In this document: piece by piece, positions 9,399-18,224 of the stretch
How the letters are laid out: the number at the start of each line of letters is the position of its first letter
Position numbering within the stretch: the first letter of the stretch is position 1
Assembly: GCF_003569915.1 (NCBI RefSeq)
Contig: NZ_KZ984453.1
Coordinates: 1-64,000, forward strand
Length of the DNA: 64,000 bases
Source: Comamonas testosteroni
GTDB lineage: Bacteria > Pseudomonadota > Gammaproteobacteria > Burkholderiales > Burkholderiaceae_C
Direction of reading: 5' to 3'
Notes under the pieces: model-generated
Seen by the model: only the letters and a program-made list of their open reading frames with translations
Database searches by the model: none
What the model was told of the DNA's origin: nothing
Program-made: the position numbers and the translations under genes

Positions 9399-10199
9399 TT
9401 ACGGCAGCACTTCAAAAGTGGCGACATAACCCAGACGGCGCTCTGTGGCTTGCTTCACAGACGTCTTGTTGTCCTTGGCGTCGGTGCTCAGCCAGAACAG
9501 ACCGGCGCGGGGGAACTTGATCTTGACGCGGCCATTGGCATCGGTCTTGACCTTCAGAGGCTGCACGCCGTCGCGGTAGCGAATGCCGTCGGCCACCAGT
9601 TCGATCTCCAGGTCAGCAGCGGGCTTGCCGTCGAGCAGGAAGTCAAACGTGGCTTCTTCGCTGGCCACCAGATCGTTGGGGTGGGTCACAGGCTTGAGTT
9701 CCAGACCCTTGCCGGTGTTGGCAATGCTCGAAGGCTTGCCCAGCGAGACAAAGGTTTCCATGCGGCGCACGTTTTCCGTCACATGCACATCCTTGGCGTC
9801 CGCAGGAATCTGCTTGACCACTTCTTCAGCCGTGCCGCGCAGGCGTTTGGGCTGGCCGTTGGCGTCCTTGTAGCCGCCCATCACGCCGTTCATCAGCATG
9901 GTGACGCGGTAGGTGCCGGTCTTTTCGGGCTTGAAGTCAAAGACGCTACGCAGCTCGCCCTTGGCCACATTCTTCATCTCCACGGCAGCACCTGCGGGGT
10001 CGGTCACGGTGACGTTTTCCAGGCCCAGAGGACGGTGGTTGAAGAAGAACACATCGTTGGAGACGGCGGCGTCCACCGTCACCCAGTCCGCCTTGGACAG
10101 CACGGTGCTGGAAGGCTTGAACCACAGATCATGGGCCTGAGCGCCCAGCGCGGCCAGAGCCAGAGTTGCAGCAACAAGAGCACGGGTTTTGAACTTCAT
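9399..10199 (-). CDS. DUF4198 periplasmic protein
   Basis: 266 residues with a clean signal peptide (MKFKTRALVAATLALAALGA, cleavage after AQA) followed by HDLWFKPSS, the His-Asp start characteristic of DUF4198 proteins. These exported beta-rich proteins are often encoded beside metal-transport genes and are suspected of metal binding. The position between apbE and DUF2271 in an iron locus supports a role in iron handling at the periplasmic face (inference). It probably belongs to the same minus-strand transcription unit as its neighbours, although a 183-bp gap containing a dispersed repeat separates it from DUF2271. Confidence 0.85.
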   Translation of the reverse strand: MKFKTRALVAATLALAALGAQAHDLWFKPSSTVLSKADWVTVDAAVSNDVFFFNHRPLGLENVTVTDPAGAAVEMKNVAKGELRSVFDFKPEKTGTYRVTMLMNGVMGGYKDANGQPKRLRGTAEEVVKQIPADAKDVHVTENVRRMETFVSLGKPSSIANTGKGLELKPVTHPNDLVASEEATFDFLLDGKPAADLEIELVADGIRYRDGVQPLKVKTDANGRVKIKFPRAGLFWLSTDAKDNKTSVKQATERRLGYVATFEVLP

Positions 10200-10265
10200 A
10201 TCGGGTCCTCAAAAAACAGAGAAAGGGGACAAATCAGGAAAAAGGTGCAATCTCAAAAACTGGCG

Positions 10266-10379
10266 CTGCGCCCCCCCAACCAGAGACACCGCGTAAGGGC
10301 CGCCCCGCCGCGCTGGCGTCGTCCCCCCGGCGCATAGCGCCAGAGGGGGAAGGCGCAACGCGCCTCGGGGGGGGGAAGC
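10266..10379 (-). repeat. Gene-end GC-rich repeat, copy 1
   Basis: The minus strand runs from a C-run followed by GAGGCGCGTTGCGCCTTCCC, through a second C-run/G-run hairpin with GACGAC, to GGTTGGGGGGGCG. It starts a few bases after the DUF2271 stop codon (10383-10385). Same family as 31935, 40018, 47381, 53988 and 55104. Confidence 0.75.
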
Positions 10380-10382
10380 CCG

Positions 10383-10904
10383 TCAGGGCTTCAGTTCCAA
10401 TTTAATAGCACCCAGCTCTGAACTACCGCTGGCTGACAGGCTGTTTGCCTGCTTGGCTGGCCATTCAAACGGGATAGACACCAGCTCGCGGCCACCGACT
10501 TCGCGGGCCGCTTCCACCATCAGCTTGTACTGACCGGGGGCGAGCTTGGGCAGAGGATTCTTGCCTTCGGCAAACGACAGGGCATAAGTGCCTGCGGGCT
10601 TGGTGGGCTGGGTCACGCCATCGATGGGAAAGCTCAGCTCGCGGCCCGTGCGGCGCCACCACTGGCGCATGTCCTTGAGCCACTTGGTGCCCTCGCCGTC
10701 GCGCATCTTGGCGTCATACCAGACGGACAGATTGGCGGCCACGCCGCCATCGGCCTTTTCCAGCCACACGGCCACATAGGGCTTGTTATACTCGGCCACC
10801 TGCAACTGAGGCACGGTGATCGACACATTCAGACCCGCCGCCATTGCCGGCAGGCCCACCACGGCGCTCAGGGCCACCGAGGTCTTGAAAATCCGCTTCG
10901 CCAT
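10383..10904 (-). CDS. DUF2271 periplasmic protein
   Basis: 173 residues. A signal peptide (MAKRIFKTSVALSAVVGLPA, cleavage near MAAG) is followed by a beta-rich domain (LNVSITVPQLQ, KPYVAVWLEK, WYDAKMRDGEGTKWLKDMRQ) typical of DUF2271. The ATG at 10904 is chosen because AAGGA lies eight bases before it; the upstream TTG lacks a site. DUF2271 genes commonly sit with PepSY-type membrane proteins and apbE, and are thought to take part in periplasmic electron or flavin transfer for iron assimilation. It starts 24 bp after the PepSY gene, consistent with one operon. Confidence 0.85.
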   Translation of the reverse strand: MAKRIFKTSVALSAVVGLPAMAAGLNVSITVPQLQVAEYNKPYVAVWLEKADGGVAANLSVWYDAKMRDGEGTKWLKDMRQWWRRTGRELSFPIDGVTQPTKPAGTYALSFAEGKNPLPKLAPGQYKLMVEAAREVGGRELVSIPFEWPAKQANSLSASGSSELGAIKLELKP

Positions 10905-10928
10905 TACTTTTTCCTTCAAAAATTCGGG

Positions 10929-11591
10929 TCAATGCACCAATAGCAGCACCAATAGAGCTGGAATGACCAGCCCCAGACCGACCATGGGCCAGGTCAAAGG
11001 GCGGCGCTGGGAGTGCATCTGCAAGATCAGCAGCCCGGTGATGCAGAACACCAGACAGCCGACGGCAAACACATCGAGAAACAGGCGCCACACCCCCCCG
11101 GTATTGCGGCCCTTGTGCAAATCATTGAGGTAGGAGATCCAGCCACGGTCGGTCTTCTCGTACTCGAGCGTGCCGTCCTTCAGATCCACGCGCAGCCAGG
11201 CATCGCCACCGGGGCGCGGCATGGGCACATAGGCCTCGTCCTCGCTCCACTCCACGGCGAAGCCCTTGGCGCTGACCTTGATCTGCTGACTCACCCAGTC
11301 CTGCACTTCGGCAGGCAAAGGTGCGCCGTCTTTTGCTCCTGATTTGCTAGCTTTCTGCGCATATTCCTTCTGGACTTGCTGCAGTTTTTCTATCAAATTC
11401 TCTGGCAGTTGCGCATTGCGCGTCTCCACCTTGGGTTTGGCTTCAATCTGCCCCGCGTGGTTCAAGGTAAAGCCCGTGACGGCAAACAGCAGCATGCCGA
11501 TCAAACAGATGGCGGAACTGATCCAGTGCCACTCGTGCAATTTTTTGAGCCAGTACGCCCTCTGGGGCGAGTTGGAAGAAGCCGCTGTCAT
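10929..11591 (-). CDS. PepSY-associated TM-helix protein
   Basis: 220-residue inner-membrane protein with three membrane helices (about 24-44, 173-193, 200-218) and a periplasmic PepSY-like region between the first two. Conserved histidines at the helix ends (LHEWHW, LNH, DLHKG) are the usual candidates for haem ligation, so it probably carries electrons across the membrane (family knowledge plus inference). GAGG precedes the ATG at 11591. It is the first gene of the minus-strand set, divergent from the siderophore receptor. A stretch around residues 65-85 (KEYAQKASKSGAKDGAP) is encoded by DNA resembling the short dispersed repeat, suggesting that the element inserted in frame. Confidence 0.85.
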   Translation of the reverse strand: MTAASSNSPQRAYWLKKLHEWHWISSAICLIGMLLFAVTGFTLNHAGQIEAKPKVETRNAQLPENLIEKLQQVQKEYAQKASKSGAKDGAPLPAEVQDWVSQQIKVSAKGFAVEWSEDEAYVPMPRPGGDAWLRVDLKDGTLEYEKTDRGWISYLNDLHKGRNTGGVWRLFLDVFAVGCLVFCITGLLILQMHSQRRPLTWPMVGLGLVIPALLVLLLVH

Positions 11592-11945
11592 TCAAAACCT
11601 CAGGAGAGACACACCCGCGCTCTCCGCAAAACACATAAGCCGCTGGAACGGCTGCTACCTCGAAATATGTAGCAAAGCTGGCCGCAGTTTAGTGGCCTGC
11701 CATGCCGTACGCACCGTGCTTTTATTTTCTTTACGTCCACTCAACAAAGCTTTGCCTAAGCATCCGGTCTTGAGGTGGCACACCCTCACTCCTCAAGCCA
11801 CGCCGCTGGGGCCAGTTGTTGCTGCACTGCGACAAAAACAAAGTCTGCCGCTCGAATTTCGTAATCGTATCAAGAATTATTATCAATAGCACCTAGAATT
11901 CGATGAACGATTGAAGTTAATCCTGTCTTTCACTTGTAAAAAAAC
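11592..11945. promoter_or_regulatory. Divergent control region of the iron locus
   Basis: 354 bp between the PepSY gene and the TonB-dependent receptor. No gene is visible. A Fur-like site lies at 11869-11887, and AT-rich stretches that could serve promoters in both directions are present. A single Fur site could control both divergent units (inference). Confidence 0.5.
11869..11887 (-). promoter_or_regulatory. Fur-box-like operator upstream of the receptor gene
   Basis: The minus strand reads ATTGATAATAATTCTTGAT, close to the GATAATGATAATCATTATC consensus (TGATAATAATT core). It lies 59 bp before the receptor start. Confidence 0.6.
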
Positions 11946-14198
11946 ATGTCTAACAACTTGATGACTCCCATTGACCGTAATGGCACGCGCTGCGAACTCA
12001 AGCAGATCGTGATTGCTGCAGGCCTGTGCCTGATGAGCGCCGGAGCCTTTGCCCAGCAAGAAACCACCCTGTCCACCGTGAATGTGGAAGCTGCAGCCGA
12101 CAACGGTTTCAAGGCAGAAACCAGCTCGCAGGGCAAGTTCACCGCGCCTCTGATCGACACTCCCAAGACGGTTCAGGTCATCAGCGAAGAGCTGATCAAG
12201 CAGACCGGCGCCACCAGCCTGCAGGACGCACTGCGCTCCACACCCGGCATCACCTTTGGTAACGGCGAAGGCGGTAACCCCTCCGGCGACCAGCCGTTCA
12301 TTCGCGGCATGGACGCCCAGTCCAGCACTTTTGTGGACGGCATGCGTGACATCTCCGCAGGCACCCGCGAAGTGTTCAATCTGGAATCCGTGGAAGTCAT
12401 CAAGGGCGCGGACTCGGCCTACGCCGGTCGCGGCGGCGCTGGCGGCTCCATCAACCTGACCACCAAGAAGGCCAAGAACGAGAACTTCATCTCTGGCGAC
12501 GTGGGCCTGGGCACCGACAACTATCTGCGCGGCACGCTGGATATCAACCGCAAGATCAACGAAACCACTGGCATCCGCCTGAACGCCATGGGCCACAGCG
12601 CCGACGTTCCTGGCCGCAATGGCCCCGACAACAAGCGCTGGGGCATTGCACCTACCGTGACCTTCGGCATGGGCACAGCCACCGAAGTAACCCTGTCCTG
12701 GCAGCATTTGCAGACCGACAACACGCCTGATGGCGGTGTACCTTACCTGTACAGCAACACCGCCATGGCTGCCCTGCCCGGCGGCAGCACGGTTCGCCCC
12801 ACCTATGGCAACAGCCGTGACAACTGGTATGGTCTGAACAACCGTGACTACGAGAAGGAAAAGAGCGATCTGCTCACCGCCTCGATCACCCACAAGTTCA
12901 CCGATACCAACAAGATCCGCAACAGCCTGCGCTACAGCAAGACCAAGCAGGACTATGTCTGGACGCAGCCTGATGACTCCAAGGGCAATGCCATCAATGG
13001 CTACGTATGGCGTCGTGGCAACTACCGCATCTATGACACCACCACGCTGCAGAACGTGACCGAGTTCACCGGCAAGGAACAGACCGGCTCCATCGGCCAC
13101 ACCTATGCGTTTGGTCTGGAACTGTCCAAAGAAAAGTCTGACGGTAGCTCAGGTGCGATCCAGAGCGGCGGCACCTGCACCTCGGTGTCCGATCCATGGT
13201 GCACGACTTTGAGCAACCCCAGCGGCGCCAACGCCCCCTGGAACTTTGCCTGGGCGCCAGCTGCGCAGTCCACCGTTAACAAGATCGACACCGTCGCGGT
13301 GTATGGCTTTGACACCCTGAAACTCAACGAGCAGTGGCTGGTGAACGCGGGTCTGCGCGTGGATCACTACAAGCTCAACGCCTCGGGCCCCGCTGGTGGT
13401 CGTGCGCCCAACAACTACCCGGCCTATGACCTGAGCCGCAGCGACACGCTGTTCAACTACCAGTTGGGCGTCGTCTACAAGCCTGCAAGCAATGGCAGCA
13501 TCTATGCCAGCATCGGCACCTCTTCGCGCCCCGGCGGCTCGACGCTGGGTAACGGCAGCGAAGACCTGACCACAACGACGGAGGCTCTGGCAAGCCTGAA
13601 GCCCGAAAAGACCAAGGCGATCGAGCTGGGCACCAAGTGGGATCTGCTGGACAAGAAGCTGGGCCTGACGGCTGCCATCTTCCGCAATGACGTGACCAAT
13701 GTCCGTATTACCGACGCTACCGGCACCTATATGGGCGGCAACAAGGTGGTCAACGGCCTGGAGCTGGGCTTCACTGGCCAGATCCTGTCCAACCTGAGCG
13801 TGTTCGGCGGCTATACCTATATGGATAGCAAGCAAAAGAACATGGGCATCGGCAACGTCGCCAATGGCCAGCCCTTTGCCAACACTCCCAAGCACAGCTT
13901 CAGCCTGTGGACCAGCTACAAGCCCATGGCCAAGCTGACTCTGGGTCTGGGCGTGACGGCACAAAGCAGTGTCAACGCAGCCTATGTGCAGGGCGTGGGC
14001 GGCATCGTGACCAAGGGCGCCAACGGCTATGCCCGCTACGACGCCATGATGGCCTACCAGATCAACAAGAATCTGGCCTTCCAGCTGAACGTCTACAACC
14101 TGGGCAACAAGGTGTATTACAGCGGCGTGCGCTCGCCTCACTACGCCACCATGGCAGCAGGCCGCTCGGCCGTGGCTTCGCTCAAGTTCACTTACTAA
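11946..14198 (+). CDS. TonB-dependent siderophore receptor (Fiu/PiuA type)
   Basis: 750-residue outer-membrane receptor. A signal peptide ends at GAFAQQ (about residue 38). Next come a TonB-box-like STVNVEA, a plug domain (about 55-180: DTPKTVQVISEELIKQTGAT, SLQDALRSTPGITFGNGEGG, FIRGMDAQSSTFVDGMRD, VEVIKGADSAYAGRGGAGGS), and a beta-barrel ending in a terminal aromatic-type strand (VASLKFTY). Plug sequence and the adjacent piuC gene place it with catecholate/monocatecholate receptors such as Fiu and PiuA. The upstream Fur-like site indicates iron repression, and a strong terminator follows. Exact ligand unknown. Confidence 0.93.
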   Translation: MSNNLMTPIDRNGTRCELKQIVIAAGLCLMSAGAFAQQETTLSTVNVEAAADNGFKAETSSQGKFTAPLIDTPKTVQVISEELIKQTGATSLQDALRSTPGITFGNGEGGNPSGDQPFIRGMDAQSSTFVDGMRDISAGTREVFNLESVEVIKGADSAYAGRGGAGGSINLTTKKAKNENFISGDVGLGTDNYLRGTLDINRKINETTGIRLNAMGHSADVPGRNGPDNKRWGIAPTVTFGMGTATEVTLSWQHLQTDNTPDGGVPYLYSNTAMAALPGGSTVRPTYGNSRDNWYGLNNRDYEKEKSDLLTASITHKFTDTNKIRNSLRYSKTKQDYVWTQPDDSKGNAINGYVWRRGNYRIYDTTTLQNVTEFTGKEQTGSIGHTYAFGLELSKEKSDGSSGAIQSGGTCTSVSDPWCTTLSNPSGANAPWNFAWAPAAQSTVNKIDTVAVYGFDTLKLNEQWLVNAGLRVDHYKLNASGPAGGRAPNNYPAYDLSRSDTLFNYQLGVVYKPASNGSIYASIGTSSRPGGSTLGNGSEDLTTTTEALASLKPEKTKAIELGTKWDLLDKKLGLTAAIFRNDVTNVRITDATGTYMGGNKVVNGLELGFTGQILSNLSVFGGYTYMDSKQKNMGIGNVANGQPFANTPKHSFSLWTSYKPMAKLTLGLGVTAQSSVNAAYVQGVGGIVTKGANGYARYDAMMAYQINKNLAFQLNVYNLGNKVYYSGVRSPHYATMAAGRSAVASLKFTY

Positions 14199-14243
14199 AA
14201 GTGATAGCAGCCTGCGTTTGATCTGACGCAGGCCATGCCACCC

Positions 14244-14277
14244 AGCCCCGCAGGCAGTGCTGCTTGCGGGGCTTTTT
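14244..14277 (+). terminator. Terminator after the receptor gene
   Basis: A 9-bp GC-rich stem (AGCCCCGCA/TGCGGGGCT) is followed by a T-run 46 bp past the receptor stop. Read-through would be needed for co-transcription with piuC, which begins at 14329. Confidence 0.8.
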
Positions 14278-14328
14278 ACATGCACACTTGCAATACGTTC
14301 ATCAATACGTCCGACTGAAATACCCGCC

Positions 14329-15009
14329 ATGCTGCTTCGCATCCCCGCCCTGCTGACCCCCGAAGAAGTCCGCCATTGCCGCCAGGCGCTGGAAAGTGCC
14401 AGCTGGCAGGACGGCAAGACCACGGCTGGTGCCGTGGCGGCTCAGGTTAAAAGCAATCTGCAACTGCCGCTGGACAGCAAGACCGGCCAGCAGATTGGTG
14501 ATTTGCTGCTGGACCGGCTGGGGCGTAACCCGCTTTTCATGTCGGCAGCGCTGCCACTGAAGGTGCTGCCTCCACGCTTTAATCGCTATGAAGGGGGCGG
14601 CACTTATGGCAACCATATCGACAACGCCTTCTTCACCATTCCGGGCACTGCCATCAAGGTGAGGACGGATATTTCGACTACCGTGTTTTTTAGCGACCCC
14701 GAGGAGTACGAAGGCGGCGAATTGATGGTGGAAGACACCTTTGGTCAGCAAAGCGTCAAGCTCGCGGCCGGTGACGCCATCGTCTACCCCGGCACCAGCC
14801 TACACCGCGTCAACCCCGTCACGCGCGGTACGCGCTATGCCTCGTTTTTCTGGACGCACAGCCTGATCAAATCTGCCGAGCAACGCCGCCTGCTGTTCGA
14901 TCTGGACCAGAGCATTCAGCAGCTGACGCAAGAGCAGCCCGATCACCCGCGCATCGCGGCCCTTTCGGGTACCTATCACAATCTTTTGCGCATGTGGGCT
15001 GAAGCATGA
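14329..15009 (+). CDS. piuC: Fe(II)/2-oxoglutarate PKHD-type hydroxylase
   Basis: 226 residues. Non-haem iron dioxygenase of the PKHD/prolyl 4-hydroxylase family usually encoded beside PiuA/Fiu receptors; it may modify the siderophore or an imported catechol (role not settled). Metal ligands are visible as HIDNAFF (HxD, about residues 96-98) and [18 protein letters not shown] (distal His plus the Arg that binds 2-oxoglutarate). The start is set at the ATG at 14329 ([14 protein letters not shown]), where the family alignment begins; the longer frame has no support. Its stop overlaps the next gene's start (ATGATGA), implying coupled translation. Confidence 0.92.
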   Translation: MLLRIPALLTPEEVRHCRQALESASWQDGKTTAGAVAAQVKSNLQLPLDSKTGQQIGDLLLDRLGRNPLFMSAALPLKVLPPRFNRYEGGGTYGNHIDNAFFTIPGTAIKVRTDISTTVFFSDPEEYEGGELMVEDTFGQQSVKLAAGDAIVYPGTSLHRVNPVTRGTRYASFFWTHSLIKSAEQRRLLFDLDQSIQQLTQEQPDHPRIAALSGTYHNLLRMWAEA

Positions 15010-16175
15010 TGACTGTTGAACGCGTGAACGCCGCCGGTCAGCCTGCCAGGCCGCCGCTGACGCAGATTCCCGCGCAACTGGGGTCTCTAGCCGACTACGC
15101 GCGTCTGGCCCGCGAGCATATGGAGGCCCATGCCTGGGCGCATATCGAAAGCGGTGCCGATCAGCATCTAAGCCTGGCGCACAACCGCTCAGCTTTTGAC
15201 CAGTTGCGTCTGTGCCCGCAGGCGCTGGCCGATCTGTCTGCTGCTAACACTACGCAAACATTGCTGGGCCAAGCCCTGCAATGGCCGGTGCTGCTGGCCC
15301 CCGTGGCCTATCAGTGCTTAGCCCATCCCGAAGGGGAGCTTGCCACCGTGCGCGCCGCCATGGCCATGCGCACGGGCATGGTGGTCAGCACGCTGGCCAG
15401 CCATACGCTGCAGGAGATTGCTCAGGCCGCCAGCGCTGCCACGCAAGAGCTGGGCCGCGGCGGGCCACTGTGGTTTCAGCTCTACCAGCAGGCCACGCGC
15501 GAGCACACGCTGAGTCTGGTGCGCCGCGCTGAAGATGCGGGCTATCAGGCATTGGTCTGGACGGTGGACGCACATATCAAGCGCTCCAGCTACCCGCTGC
15601 CGCCCGGGGTGGAAGCCGTCAACCTGCGCGGCATGCCCGAGCAGCGCCAGAGCACGGACTTGATGAGCGAGCAGATTCTGTTCGGCACCGATCTGGCCCG
15701 CCACGCGCCCAGCTGGGACGATCTGGTCTGGCTGCGCGAACAGACGCGGCTGCCGCTGATTGTCAAAGGCGTGCTCTCACCCAGGGTTGCCGCCAAAATT
15801 GCTCAACTAGGGGCCGATGCGATTGTGGTCTCCAACCATGGTGCTCGTGTGCTCGACACCGTGGTTTCGCCGCTGGAGGTTTTGCCCGCCATTCGCGCAG
15901 CCACTCCCTCACACATCCCGTTGCTGATGGACAGCGGCGTGCGCCAGGGCACGGACATTCTCAAGGCGATTGCGCTGGGTGCCAGCGCTGTCATGCTGGG
16001 CCGCCCGCAGATGCATGCGCTGGCCGTGGCGGGCATGCTGGGCGTGGCGCACATGCTGTACCTGCTGCGTGCGGAGCTGGAGCTGGCCATGGCCCAGACG
16101 GGCTGCGCAACGCTGGCCGATATTGGCTCTGACGTCATCGCGCAACAGTGGCTTTCAGAGGGAAAAAGGCTCTGA
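15006..16175 (+). CDS. FMN-dependent alpha-hydroxy-acid oxidase
   Basis: 389 residues, an (alpha/beta)8 flavoenzyme of the lactate dehydrogenase LldD/glycolate oxidase family that oxidises 2-hydroxy acids to 2-oxo acids. Signature regions: [14 protein letters not shown] (about 99-112, FMN phosphate region), the LYQQ strand, a Lys in LIVKGVLSP (about 256), and [20 protein letters not shown] carrying the catalytic His and Arg. The motif normally reads NHGGRQLD, so one Gly is Ala here. It overlaps piuC by four bases. The substrate is unknown; generation of 2-oxo acid for the neighbouring 2-oxoglutarate-type enzyme, or processing of a hydroxy-acid siderophore, are speculations. Confidence 0.87.
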   Translation: MMTVERVNAAGQPARPPLTQIPAQLGSLADYARLAREHMEAHAWAHIESGADQHLSLAHNRSAFDQLRLCPQALADLSAANTTQTLLGQALQWPVLLAPVAYQCLAHPEGELATVRAAMAMRTGMVVSTLASHTLQEIAQAASAATQELGRGGPLWFQLYQQATREHTLSLVRRAEDAGYQALVWTVDAHIKRSSYPLPPGVEAVNLRGMPEQRQSTDLMSEQILFGTDLARHAPSWDDLVWLREQTRLPLIVKGVLSPRVAAKIAQLGADAIVVSNHGARVLDTVVSPLEVLPAIRAATPSHIPLLMDSGVRQGTDILKAIALGASAVMLGRPQMHALAVAGMLGVAHMLYLLRAELELAMAQTGCATLADIGSDVIAQQWLSEGKRL

Positions 16176-16219
16176 CGCGGGCTTTAACCACTGGCTCAAT
16201 ACGACTAATTGATGGCCAT

Positions 16220-16248
16220 GCATTGCAAATGCGATGGATTCTCATTTA
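16220..16248. promoter_or_regulatory. Possible Fur-box-like site upstream of bfd
   Basis: Bases around 16224-16248 read TTGCAAATGCGATGGATTCT followed by CATTTA, a weak match to the Fur hexamer array (GATTCTCATT half). Its position 50-70 bp before bfd is appropriate. Confidence 0.35.
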
Positions 16249-16293
16249 TACTCCAACTATCGTATCAATAGCCAGCCACAACTGCCTGCAGCC

Positions 16294-16590
16294 ATGATCG
16301 TCTGTGTATGCCGCCGGGTTTCGGACCGAGAAATAGCACGCCACGCGCATGCGGGGATGAGCTTTGATGAAATCCAGTTTGAATTGGGAGTTGCCACGCA
16401 ATGCGGGCGCTGCGAAGGCTGCGCACGTGATGTGGTGGCGCAGTGCTGCGCCAGCGCCCCGGTTGCTGCCATACACAACGAGTCACACGCCAGCGCCCCT
16501 GCGGCGCAGACGGTTCAGCTTGCCGCCAATATTCTGGAAAGCAAAGCATGGCCCACCTCTCTGTCCTCTCAGCCCTCCTTGGCAGTCTGA
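16294..16590 (+). CDS. bfd: Bacterioferritin-associated ferredoxin-like [2Fe-2S] protein
   Basis: 98 residues. BFD-type [2Fe-2S] domain in the first about 62 residues, with cysteines at MIVCVCRR (Cys4, Cys6) and TQCGRCEGC. Bfd docks to bacterioferritin and helps release stored iron, so its place in an iron-uptake cluster is expected. The Ala/Ser-rich tail of about 38 residues has no counterpart in the about 64-residue E. coli protein. The start is at the ATG at 16294, where the domain begins. No bacterioferritin gene lies nearby. Confidence 0.88.
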   Translation: MIVCVCRRVSDREIARHAHAGMSFDEIQFELGVATQCGRCEGCARDVVAQCCASAPVAAIHNESHASAPAAQTVQLAANILESKAWPTSLSSQPSLAV

Positions 16591-16631
16591 TTCTTGTGAT
16601 GGCCTGCACGTGGTGGATTCTGCGTGACTGA
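16548..16631 (+). CDS. Possible 27-residue single-span membrane peptide
   Basis: A short frame overlapping the 3' end of bfd encodes MAHLSVLSALLGSLILVMAC followed by TWWILRD, which is one strongly hydrophobic helix with a charged end. It lies just before tonB. Seen: the frame and its hydrophobicity. There is no strong ribosome-binding site (only weak purines), so it may be chance. Confidence 0.25.
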   Translation: MAHLSVLSALLGSLILVMACTWWILRD

Positions 16632-16737
16632 TCTGGGTCAGCCTTTGATCCTTTTTTTGCGTGTACTGTTTTCTAGCTCGTTGACCAGCGCTCATCGCCT
16701 TTGATTCCAGCCTGCGCTGGTTGCCTCTCCCGCTCTT

Positions 16738-17475
16738 ATGTCCCAGTCTGATCGAATTGCACCTGCCGGCGGCCCCAGCCGCAACATGGCAGTTGCCGGT
16801 GCTGTGGTTGTTGCACACGCTGCCGCCCTGTGGGCCATGCAGCATGGTCTTGCGCAGCAGCATCCTCCTGAAGTCGTAATTCCGGCGACGGTGATTGCCC
16901 AGTTTGTGACTGCGCCCGCTCCCGAGCCAGCCCCACCGGCTCCGCCCCCACCACCCGCGCCACCGGCCCCGGCCCCCAAGCCACAGAACAAACCCCAGCC
17001 CAAGCAGGAAACCAAGAAGGCACAACTGCCCAAGGCCATCAAGGACAACACGCCCTCGCCATCGGCCCCGCAGGGATCGACCGAGGACAGCCACGACAAG
17101 CCGGACAAGACGCCACCTGCACCGCCAGCGCCTCCCGCACCACCTGCGCCGCCTGCTCCACCGGCACCGCCAGCCCCCCCGGCTCCGCCCAAGATTGAGC
17201 AGCCGTCCAGCAACGCGGCTTACCTGAACAATCCCGCGCCCGCCTACCCTTCGGTGAGCAAGCGCATGGGTGAGCAGGGCAAGGTGCTGCTGCGCGTGTA
17301 TATCAACGAGCAGGGGCAACCCGAAAAAATCGAAATCAAGCAGTCCAGCGGCTTTGACCGTCTGGATGACGCGGCCATCAGCACCGTGCGCCAGTGGAAG
17401 TTCGTTCCCGGCAAGCGCAACGGCGTGGCCGAAGCGATGTGGCATATCGTGCCCATCAACTTTGTTCTCAAATAA
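16738..17475 (+). CDS. tonB: Energy transducer TonB
   Basis: 245-residue inner-membrane protein. It has an N-terminal membrane anchor (about 16-34), a long Pro/Ala-rich and Lys-Pro region spanning the periplasm (about 58-150, including runs of APPAPPAPP), and a TonB C-terminal domain (about 158-245: YLNNPAPAYPSVSKRMGEQG, VLLRVYINEQGQPEKIEI, DRLDDAAISTVRQWKFVP). It couples the proton-motive force via ExbB-ExbD to outer-membrane receptors such as the one at 11946. It starts the tonB-exbB-exbD operon (23 bp to exbB). Confidence 0.95.
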   Translation: MSQSDRIAPAGGPSRNMAVAGAVVVAHAAALWAMQHGLAQQHPPEVVIPATVIAQFVTAPAPEPAPPAPPPPPAPPAPAPKPQNKPQPKQETKKAQLPKAIKDNTPSPSAPQGSTEDSHDKPDKTPPAPPAPPAPPAPPAPPAPPAPPAPPKIEQPSSNAAYLNNPAPAYPSVSKRMGEQGKVLLRVYINEQGQPEKIEIKQSSGFDRLDDAAISTVRQWKFVPGKRNGVAEAMWHIVPINFVLK

Positions 17476-17498
17476 ATCTGCAGTTCTCAGGAGTACCC

Positions 17499-18221
17499 AT
17501 GGAATCCCAATTCGGCATTGCCCACGTCTGGACACAGGGCGACTTTGTGACCAAGGCCGTGGCCATCATCTTGCTGGCCATGTCGGTGGCCTCTTGGCTG
17601 GTCATCGTCATCAAGGCGCTGGACATCGTGAAGTTCAAGAAGTACGCCAAGACCGCGCAGGACTTCTGGCACAGCTCCGACCTGTCCTCGGGCCTGGACA
17701 AGCTGGGCAACGATATGCAGAACCCCTTCCGCTACATGGTGATCGAAGGCCGTGAAGCCACCGCCCACCACCGCAAGACCAGCGCCCACCTGCACGACAC
17801 GCTGGACATCAGCGACTGGGTGACCCGCTGCCTGCGCAACGGCATCAACGAGTTCACCGCCCGCCTGCAGTCCGGCCTGGCCATTCTGGCTTCCGTCGGC
17901 TCCACCGCTCCCTTTATCGGCCTGTTCGGCACCGTCTGGGGCATCTACCACGCGCTGGTCGCCATCGGCATGTCGGGCCAGTCGTCCATCGACAAGGTGG
18001 CCGGCCCCATCGGTGAAGCGCTGATCATGACCGCCCTGGGTCTGGCCGTGGCCATTCCCGCCGTGCTGGGCTACAACGCCATCGTGCGCGGCAACAAGAG
18101 CATCCTGAATGCTCTGAACAGCTTTGCCCACGACATCCACGCCTACTTTGTGACCGGCGCCCGCGTGTCCGTGGACGGCCAGGCTTCGGGCAATGTGCTG
18201 CCCCTCAAGAAAGGCGCCTAA
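17499..18221 (+). CDS. exbB: Biopolymer transport protein ExbB
   Basis: 240 residues, MotA/TolQ/ExbB proton-channel family, with three membrane helices (about 22-42, 130-155, 170-195) and the conserved SVGSTAPFIGLFGTVWGIYH and GEALIMTALGLAVAIPAVLG segments that line the pore. The ATG at 17499 follows CAGGAG; the longer upstream frame runs into tonB and is not used. It works with ExbD to energise TonB. It is separated from exbD by 3 bp. Confidence 0.96.
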   Translation: MESQFGIAHVWTQGDFVTKAVAIILLAMSVASWLVIVIKALDIVKFKKYAKTAQDFWHSSDLSSGLDKLGNDMQNPFRYMVIEGREATAHHRKTSAHLHDTLDISDWVTRCLRNGINEFTARLQSGLAILASVGSTAPFIGLFGTVWGIYHALVAIGMSGQSSIDKVAGPIGEALIMTALGLAVAIPAVLGYNAIVRGNKSILNALNSFAHDIHAYFVTGARVSVDGQASGNVLPLKKGA

Positions 18222-18224
18222 GCC

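Noticed and set aside
11883..13100. 405-codon minus-strand frame opposite the siderophore receptor
   Set aside because: Antisense of conserved plug-domain sequence; no motif of its own.
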